This document shows positions 17,629 through 23,015 of a stretch of 23,015 bases of DNA, in pieces. This stretch comes from Pelagophyceae sp. CCMP2097 (Eukaryota > Sar > Pelagophyceae), in contig MU657227.1 in NCBI GenBank assembly GCA_026770575.1, forward strand, positions 179,774-202,788. Reading direction: 5' to 3'. The notes beneath the pieces were generated by a model, which saw nothing but the letters and a program-made list of their open reading frames with translations, was not told the origin of the DNA and searched no databases. Positions within the stretch are counted from its first letter, which is position 1; each line of letters opens with the position of its first letter. The position numbers were made by a program, and so were the translations under genes.

Positions 17629-18066
17629 TGACCCGCTGGGGGCAAAAGGGGATTCACCGGATCATTATCCTTGGAGGTGATTGTGGGGCCCGGTATATAT
17701 ACCGCAACGCCCCCCCACACGCATACCGTAGGAACGGGAGGTTTAGCGTGGAGAAAGACAAAATACGATAATGCACCGGGCCTTGGTCCGGCTCCGGTGG
17801 CGGCCTTACTGCAGGTCTTGAACCTGTTGCCGCGGGGCGGGCTTACTGCGTGTCTTGGACACGTGGCCGCTGGGGAGTGGAGGCTTACCAGGGTAACGCT
17901 CGCCAAAAATAGAGTGCCTCCTGCGGGAATCGACCCCGAGACCATTCGCAAGTGATTGTGTACGTGGGCCCATTAACCCGCAATGACCCGCTGAGGGCAA
18001 AAGGGGATTCACCGGATCATTATCCTTGGAGGTGATTGTGGGGCCCGGTATATATACCGCAACGCT
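17629..18066 (+). repeat. Direct repeats (17629-17717 and 17980-18066) flanking unique DNA
   Basis: Both copies run from GCAATGACCCGCTG through GGATCATTATCCTTGGAGG to the palindrome GGTATATATACC and GCAACGC. The region between them (17718-17979) also occurs in part, inverted, at 13951-14090. Confidence 0.75.
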
Positions 18067-18327
18067 TAGCGCGAGCGGGAGGCTCTGCTGAGTCGCCCCG
18101 GCGAACTGACGAGCTCAAATACGAGGTGTGGCTCTGCATGCGCATGTTTTTGGGATAAAAGTCCAGCTTTTGTTCAAACAAGTGGGGGAAAGCCACAACT
18201 TCGCGATGCAAGGCGCCCGAAATTCACAAATATCGATGGATTGAAGATGCATTTTCAAGGGCACTACAAAGGCAAAATTTGGGGGTCGTGTAATTACATG
18301 TAATTGCATGTAAAATCAAATACAGTT

Positions 18328-19271
18328 TACAAATTAATTTACAGTGCCACCTATTAGGGGGCGACACTGAAGCTCTTTTTAACAATTTGCTAAAAGTGGC
18401 CTTGCATTTCAAGTTTAAAAATGGACGGCGCCGGTTCGACGGGAAAAAACATTTCTCCGCCGCCAGCGCGCTGGTAGATGGTATGAGGCGACGCCTCGCG
18501 CCCTGTGCGCCAAAATCAGCGACGGAGAAATCCTAGCGGGCTCACGCCGCGGATCAGAGATATGACCTTGCATTTTGTGGGCCCTGCCTGAAGGCCAAAC
18601 TAGTTTGATTCAGAGCACGTCAACGCTGACCATGTCGCCGCGCTCTCGCTCTGCGCCGCAGAATGCCGGTCCTCGAAGCTCGCGTTGCTGCTGGTAGCCC
18701 GCGCCGCATCGGCGGCCCCAAAATGGCCACACAGCCCCAAGATATTAAAAAATGTCATCTTTGTGCTCTCGCCACGCGATGAGTTTACGGTCAATGTCGA
18801 TGAAAACTGGCTGGGTGGTTGTCTCTCGACGAGCTCTTTCGGGCCGGCGCAACCTGGCCGTCGACGCCGACCATTTTTATTTTTACAATTTTCAGCGTCG
18901 CCCCCTACACCTATACCAGCTGGCGCTACGTCCCGCGGATCCCGCGGATCCCGCGGATCCCGCCGGCGCCACGGCGCGCCATGACGCAGCTTGATCGAAA
19001 CCCGCAATGATGCCGAGTCACCCCGGCATCCCACTCGCCTGCGAGTCCCACATGTTTCAAAGGGAGCCAGGGCTCCTGCTGGCACCAGTGGGGAGCCTTG
19101 GTTAGAACTTGGAGACCCGCGCACCGGCGCCAAGTTGCCCCGGCGCAAGCCTCGCCGTCGAGTCGCGAGAGTACAAATCAGGTTGCGCACTTGCGGGATT
19201 CTCGTTTACTTCGCTCCGCGAGCCGCGCCGCGCAGGGCTCGCTCCGGTGGTCACGCCTCGGCGCCGGTCAG
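18328..19271. other. Region of uncertain content between the TIR element and the Sel1 gene
   Basis: A plus-strand frame at about 18600-18860 reads VHVNADHVAALSLCAAE-like sequence and DEFTVNVDENWLGGC, which looks protein-like but runs into frame breaks. The minus frame 18600-19190 is open for 196 codons but of biased composition. A 9-bp tandem repeat CCCGCGGAT (three copies) lies at about 18932-18961. I cannot name a family; at most a degraded gene. Confidence 0.3.
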
Positions 19272-20333
19272 CTACGTCGCCGCGTCGGTGGTGGCGGGCG
19301 GCTGTGGCGTGGCCTGTAGGCTTTCGACCTGCGTCGCGGCGTCTGGGTGCCCCTGGGCCGCGGCGCGCTTGAAGAAGCGCAGCGCCTCGTCGAGGTCCTC
19401 TGGGACGCCGATGCCGTTTGCGTAGCAGCCGCCGAGCGTGTAGAGCGCGTCGGGCATTCCCTGCACTGCGGCGAGGCGGTACCACCGCACGGCTTCGTCG
19501 ATCGACTGCGCGACGCCCTTTCCTTGTTCGAGCATGGCGCCGAGGTTAAACTGCGCTTCGCGATAGCCTTGCTCGGCCGCGAGCCGAAACAACTGCACGG
19601 CGGTCTTGAAGTTGATCTTGACACCTTGCCCACTCGCGTAGCGAAGTCCCAGTTGCGCCTGAGCGAGAGGGTGCCCTTGCGCCGCTGCGCGCTCGAAGAA
19701 CTCGACGGCCCGCTTAAAGCTCTGCTTGAGGCCCCTGCGACCATCACGGTACGCGCCCCCGAGCTGCACCTGCGCCTCTGCGTTGCCCTCGTCCGCGTGC
19801 TTCTGCAGCCGACGCAGCGACTCGGCAACCGACTTGGAGGCCGGCGTTCGACACAGCGGGCATCGGTCGTCGTGCTGCAGGCACTTAACGGAGCAGCTCG
19901 TAATAATGCTCTTGCCGCAGCAGTCGTAGAATGTTGCGCCTGTGCCGAATGGAAGGAGATCGTAGCAGATGGCGCACGTGCCGCGCCAGTCCGACGCGTC
20001 GTCGTTCACCGCGGTGGCCTCGACGCCCGCCACGTCGCCCGTCCGAACAGCCGATAAGCGCGCCGCCGCCCTAGAACCAGCTGCCGGCGAGACGTCCTCG
20101 ACGATGGCTGGCTCCTCCTTGATCTTCAGCTTCGCCGGCATGAGCGTATCTAGGAGCCGGTCCTGGAACTCGGCGGCCATTTGCCTGCACTGCGCCTTGT
20201 GCCCGCCCTCGTTCCAGTCGACGAGCTGGCACTTTTTGGAGCAATAATGCCGCGATTTGCACTTGGTGCAGTGCTTGCCGCCCGGCGCGTCGCAAACGCA
20301 GCAGGGCTTGTGGAGGGACGGCGGGTCGACCAT
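19272..20333 (-). CDS. MYND zinc finger / RING-like / Sel1-repeat protein (intact copy 2)
   Basis: Single-exon frame of 353 aa from ATG 20333; the in-frame extension upstream to 20495 lacks the shared MVDPP start. MYND residues C11, C14, C22, C25, C31, C35, H45 and C49 are all present. A conserved linker (KLKIKEEPAIVEDV, RLSAVRT) leads to a RING-like segment at 120-161 (CAIC, CC, CSVKC, CPLC), again without the standard His. Five Sel1-like repeats cover about 165-340 (for example AAEQGYREAQFNLGAMLEQG). Expected to be a cytosolic or nuclear adaptor, possibly a ubiquitin ligase component; no activity can be read from sequence. It is close in sequence to 14498-15520, so the pair arose by duplication. 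The downstream 19000-19271 carries no clear gene. Confidence 0.88.
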   Translation of the reverse strand: MVDPPSLHKPCCVCDAPGGKHCTKCKSRHYCSKKCQLVDWNEGGHKAQCRQMAAEFQDRLLDTLMPAKLKIKEEPAIVEDVSPAAGSRAAARLSAVRTGDVAGVEATAVNDDASDWRGTCAICYDLLPFGTGATFYDCCGKSIITSCSVKCLQHDDRCPLCRTPASKSVAESLRRLQKHADEGNAEAQVQLGGAYRDGRRGLKQSFKRAVEFFERAAAQGHPLAQAQLGLRYASGQGVKINFKTAVQLFRLAAEQGYREAQFNLGAMLEQGKGVAQSIDEAVRWYRLAAVQGMPDALYTLGGCYANGIGVPEDLDEALRFFKRAAAQGHPDAATQVESLQATPQPPATTDAAT

Positions 20334-21004
20334 CGTGGCGTGGCGTACTCGCTCTCTGCGCCGCTCGACTTTCCTGACACTGTCGAATTTGCACAACAGA
20401 AATCGCCGAAGATAACTTTTTTTAGCGCGTGCGCTCTTGCCGCCCCCTCCAGTCGTATTAGTTGGCGCCTCGGAGACCAGCGCGCGAAGAAACAACGTCT
20501 CAAACTGCGAAATTTTAGTAGCCTACTTTGGAGGCAAGGAATTGCCGGCCAATTTGGACATAACGTTCGGGCACAGTGCCCCTAACGTCTGTCTCAATTG
20601 GCCGGGAACTCATTGGCGCCTTCATCGACTTTTGATTTGGGCCCTAAGGTTTAGACTTGATTAACTACTAATTAAGAAGCTTTCGCAGAGTCTCGCCAAA
20701 ATAAGACAGTTGACGAAAAAGCCAAACAAGCGCGCCCAGGGCGTCTCGCGGGAGTGGCCGGCGCAGCGCCAACCGCCTTCACGAGCCAAAAATAGTTAAT
20801 AGATTTCCGGTGATAATCTAATTCGACAGTGTGAGATGCAGTGCCAGTGAGATCGTGGATCCTCACGGACATTTAACCAACGGACCGATCCTTTCCGGAA
20901 TGTCCGTCCCATTCTAACTCGCCTAATATCATAATCAAGCCAGTGGCTATCTCTGGTTATGGGTCTATCATAACCACTGCTCTGATACGCAGTATTTTGC
21001 ATCG
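20334..21004. other. Intergenic region, probably including the left end of the copia element
   Basis: 20334-20640 is the upstream region of the Sel1 gene. From about 20650 to 20950 the sequence is AT-richer and non-coding, where a 5' LTR would be expected, but with no 3' LTR in the window its limits cannot be fixed. One plus-strand frame (20437-20664) has no recognisable domain. Confidence 0.4.
20955..20975 (+). promoter_or_regulatory. Perfect 7-bp stem with 7-nt loop before gag; candidate primer-binding region
   Basis: GGTTATG (20955-20961) and CATAACC (20969-20975) form a perfect stem around a 7-nt loop. GGTTATGGG is complementary to the anticodon-loop sequence CCCATAACC of initiator tRNA-Met, the region used as a half-tRNA primer by Drosophila copia and Ty5-type elements. 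It lies 30 bp before the gag ATG. The match is short, so this is a suggestion only. Confidence 0.3.
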
Positions 21005-22102
21005 ATGGCGACGCCGCCATCATTCGATCAGACGCCTTTGCCGCCGCTCCCGCCGAGCCCGCTGCAGACGCCGCGCTAACTTGAATTTGGCCGCCTGTCG
21101 AAGTATGACACGCTCAAGAAGAACTTTCAGCGCGTGGTGTCGGCCGTTAACCCCTTCGACCCTAGCGGCGACGTGGATAGAGACGCACGCGACTTAGCGC
21201 GCCTATTGCAGGACATTGCCGACAACACGTCCGCATTCGCTGACGAAATGGGCCACTTCTGTTTTGTATCTTCGGACTCTGGCGCGTCGCAGCTGCTTAT
21301 GCGAGTTCTACGCCAAGTGATGAAGGGCGCCGCGCGCCACGCCGTCGACGCCGCAACGGATGCGCCGACGGCCCTTGCGGAGCTCAACATGCGCTACAAG
21401 GGAGAAGCGCCTTCCAAGAAGCTCTACAACCTCAACGTCTCGAACTTCAAGTCACACCACAACCTGCACTCCGAGCACATTTACCTCGTCGGCATCGCGC
21501 AACCGTCTGCTGACGACGCGCGCAGGACTTTTGTCGACGCAATTTCGCCGGAAAGGGCTGGTTCAGCGTACAAGTCTCTGCATCTTCGCTGGACGCTCGA
21601 CAAGACGATTCCGCTGATTAATCTTTACCGCGAGCTTGGCGTGTTTTGCCGGACGTCGGGCATTTTGTCGACGGCTTCTCCGCCAGCGGGTGTAAAAGCC
21701 GTTGCAGCTCAAAACGAGCCAGCGTCGGCGGTCCAGGTACACGATTTACCGATATGCTCTGCGTGCGGCGGCGTGGGACACAAGGAGCTGCCTTGGTGCG
21801 GCCGACCCGATTGCCCATCGTTATCCAGCGACGTCGCTTTATTATGTTCGTTTTGCAAGCAGATTGGCCACCGACCCATGAATTGTCGCATTCAGCAGCG
21901 GCTCGGCGTCGAGGGCTCAACGGCTGGAAACTCGCGCATCTCTCTACGAGACGTCGAGAAAATGGTTCAGTATGCGTCGCAACCTTTTCGACCTCAGCCG
22001 CGGGATCCGAACCTGACGACCGTGCAGACGGTTTTTCCGACGGCCTTGCGGACTCCTCCGACGGCCGCGCGGACTCTCCGACGGACTTTACGACGGCTCT
22101 GA
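21005..22102 (+). pseudogene. copia gag with CCHC zinc knuckles; early in-frame stop
   Basis: ATG 21005 opens a proline-rich N-terminus (MATPPSFDQTPLPPLPPSP) that meets TAA at 21077-21079. The same frame then continues (LEFGRLSKYDTLKKNFQRVV) for 340 codons to TGA at 22100-22102. Two zinc knuckles lie at about 21755-21887: CSACGGVGHKELPWC (C-x2-C-x4-H-x5-C, slightly irregular) and CSFCKQIGHRPMNC (C-x2-C-x4-H-x4-C, classical). The central part is mostly helical and shows FKSHHNLHSEHIYLVGIA-like text. Gag would form the particle and bind the element's RNA. The early TAA is a nonsense change or a sequence error; a start at GTG or a later ATG would avoid it. Confidence 0.65.
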
Positions 22103-22345
22103 CGACCGTGCAGACGGGTTTTCCGACGGCCTATCCAACGGCTTTGCGGACGACTTCGAAAGCCGTGCAGACGGCCTTTACGACGGCCGTGCCGGCGACC
22201 TTCGACGGCGGGGTTTTAACGTCAAAAGACGGCTCTGCGTCCGACGTCGGAGTTTTAACGTCAAAAGGCGGCTCTGTGACGGTATCGTCGGTCGACGGCG
22301 GAGATTTTACGTCGAAAGGCGGCTCTGCGTCGGACAATGCTTCGG
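22015..22345 (+). repeat. Tandem repeats between gag and pol
   Basis: The first half repeats GACGGCC-rich units such as CCGTGCAGACGG. The second half has three units of about 40-50 bp containing GTTTTAACGTCAAAAG or GATTTTACGTCGAAAGG followed by CGGCTCTG. They break the gag/pol frame with stops at 22100 and 22277, while another frame stays open from 21646 to 22509. Confidence 0.7.
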
Positions 22346-23015
22346 CTGAAATCACTGCGGGGAAATCCGAGTCTGGCTGGTTTTCAAGCTTTGGGCGCCG
22401 CTCATGCCCAGGCTACGACGGCAGTAAAAACTGCGATGTCTTTATTCGGCCACACCTTCACGGTCACGTCCACATGCAGTATAGGACCAGGCATTGGCCC
22501 GTCTTTTGAAGATGCGGCTGCGATTGCACGCGTAGCAGATGAAGTCGGAGATGAAGTCGAGTTATGGACAGTCGACTCTGCTGCAGGCTTTCACATTCGG
22601 CCAGCGTCTAGTAAAATGGGCGAATCGATACAGTACCACGACCGCAAAGCATATTTTCCGGCAAAGTTTGCCGTAGCTGACGACACTTCTCACACGGTTT
22701 TAGAAATTCGCACGGAATTTGCTTCAGTGGATACATTAAACGGAGTGATTGACATCGACATAACTTCCTGTATCGTGCCAAACATTCGGCACAAACTGTT
22801 GGCAGTGGCACAGCTCGAGGAACAGGGTGTATCTTTTCACTCCGGTTCGGATGCACACCTGCGTATGCCGGATGGAAAATGCGTACCTTTACTTCGCGTC
22901 GGACGGGCGTATGTGCTAAAGGTTCAGCGTCGGAGATCGCAGCCGGCTTTAACAACGGCAATCGATTTGAATCTGGACCGGGCGACACTCACTCAACCCA
23001 CATCGCGATTACCAC
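22280..23015 (+). CDS. copia pol, N-terminal part: aspartic protease and GAG-pre-integrase region (3' end outside window)
   Basis: In the same frame as gag, open from 22280 to the right edge. The protease motif is W-T-V-D-S-A-A-G-F-H-I (Asp codon 22574-22576) where copia elements have W-x-x-D-S-G-A-x-x-H. A block follows resembling the copia region before integrase: CIVPNIRHKLLAVAQLEEQG, then FHSGSDAHLRMPDGK and GRAYVLKV. The integrase HHCC motif is not reached. The D-S-A in place of D-S-G is unusual and may mean an inactive protease. No start codon is assigned; expression would be through a gag-pol fusion. Confidence 0.7.

Larger units (their letters stand above)
16951..18327. mobile_element. 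1.4-kb element with ~262-bp terminal inverted repeats and nested insertions
   Basis: Left arm 16951-17212 and right arm 18067-18327 are inverted copies with few differences; the translated frames of both arms are nearly the same. The interior holds a second TIR element (17215-17618) and a pair of direct repeats of about 88 bp (17629-17717 and 17980-18066). No transposase frame is present. The element lies between two intact MYND/RING/Sel1 genes. Confidence 0.8.
20951..23015 (+). mobile_element. Ty1/copia-type LTR retrotransposon, damaged, truncated by the window edge
   Basis: The order is leader hairpin, gag with CCHC zinc knuckles, copia-type protease and GAG-pre-integrase region, which is the copia order. 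Integrase core, reverse transcriptase and RNase H would lie beyond 23015. Two in-frame stops (21077-21079 and 22100-22102), a third at 22277-22279 and a repeat tract between gag and pol suggest that this copy is not intact. Confidence 0.75.

Noticed and set aside
17910..17950. tRNA-like T-arm (GGGTCGATTCCC on the minus strand)
   Set aside because: No matching acceptor stem, D-arm or anticodon arm could be placed around it.
18600..19190. 196-codon minus-strand frame
   Set aside because: Biased composition, no domain, and a more protein-like but broken frame lies on the other strand.
20971..20990. Complement of the plant copia primer site GTATCAGAGC
   Set aside because: It is on the wrong strand for priming an element read left to right, and probably chance.
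22608..22988. 126-codon minus-strand frame with several Cys
   Set aside because: It is antisense to the copia protease/pre-integrase frame, which has clear family motifs.

Overview
The window looks like nuclear DNA of a GC-rich, intron-bearing microbial eukaryote, most likely a stramenopile alga of the pelagophyte type (Aureococcus or Pelagomonas relatives). This rests on GT-AG introns that close reading frames exactly (several of only 42-44 nt), repeat-filled introns up to 1.3 kb, MYND + RING-like + Sel1 proteins in several near-identical copies, and Ty1/copia and inverted-repeat elements. The organism is an inference; no rRNA or organellar marker is present.

Layout: 1-301 (+) is the 3' end of a basic protein with a zinc-finger-like motif. 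568-5209 (-) is a 12-exon SPFH/band 7 gene (SPFH-1). 5506-7051 (-) is a 4-exon pectin acetylesterase/Notum-type carboxylesterase. 7052-8481 is intergenic DNA with dispersed repeats. 8482-12076 (+) is a second SPFH gene (SPFH-2). The open frames inside the large SPFH introns are minisatellite arrays, not genes. 12264-20333 (-) holds three paralogous MYND/RING/Sel1 genes: two intact (14498-15520, 19272-20333) and one broken (12264-13726) by a 401-bp inverted-repeat element and a one-base frameshift. Between them lie nested MITE-like elements (15562-16663 and 16951-18327). From about 20950 to the right edge runs a Ty1/copia retrotransposon with a damaged gag and the start of pol (protease and GAG-pre-integrase region).

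How the genes may work together: the SPFH proteins are expected to form membrane-associated oligomeric scaffolds; the esterase begins with a probable signal peptide and should de-acetylate polysaccharide or lipid in the secretory route or outside the cell; the MYND/RING/Sel1 proteins look like protein-interaction adaptors. Nothing in the sequence shows that these three groups share a pathway. What links the region is repeat biology: related short repeats fill introns of both SPFH genes, and TIR elements sit inside or beside each MYND/RING/Sel1 copy.

Exon limits were worked out by hand from splice motifs and frame closure. Most junctions close exactly. One junction in each SPFH gene does not, and the esterase needs one base restored in exon 2.
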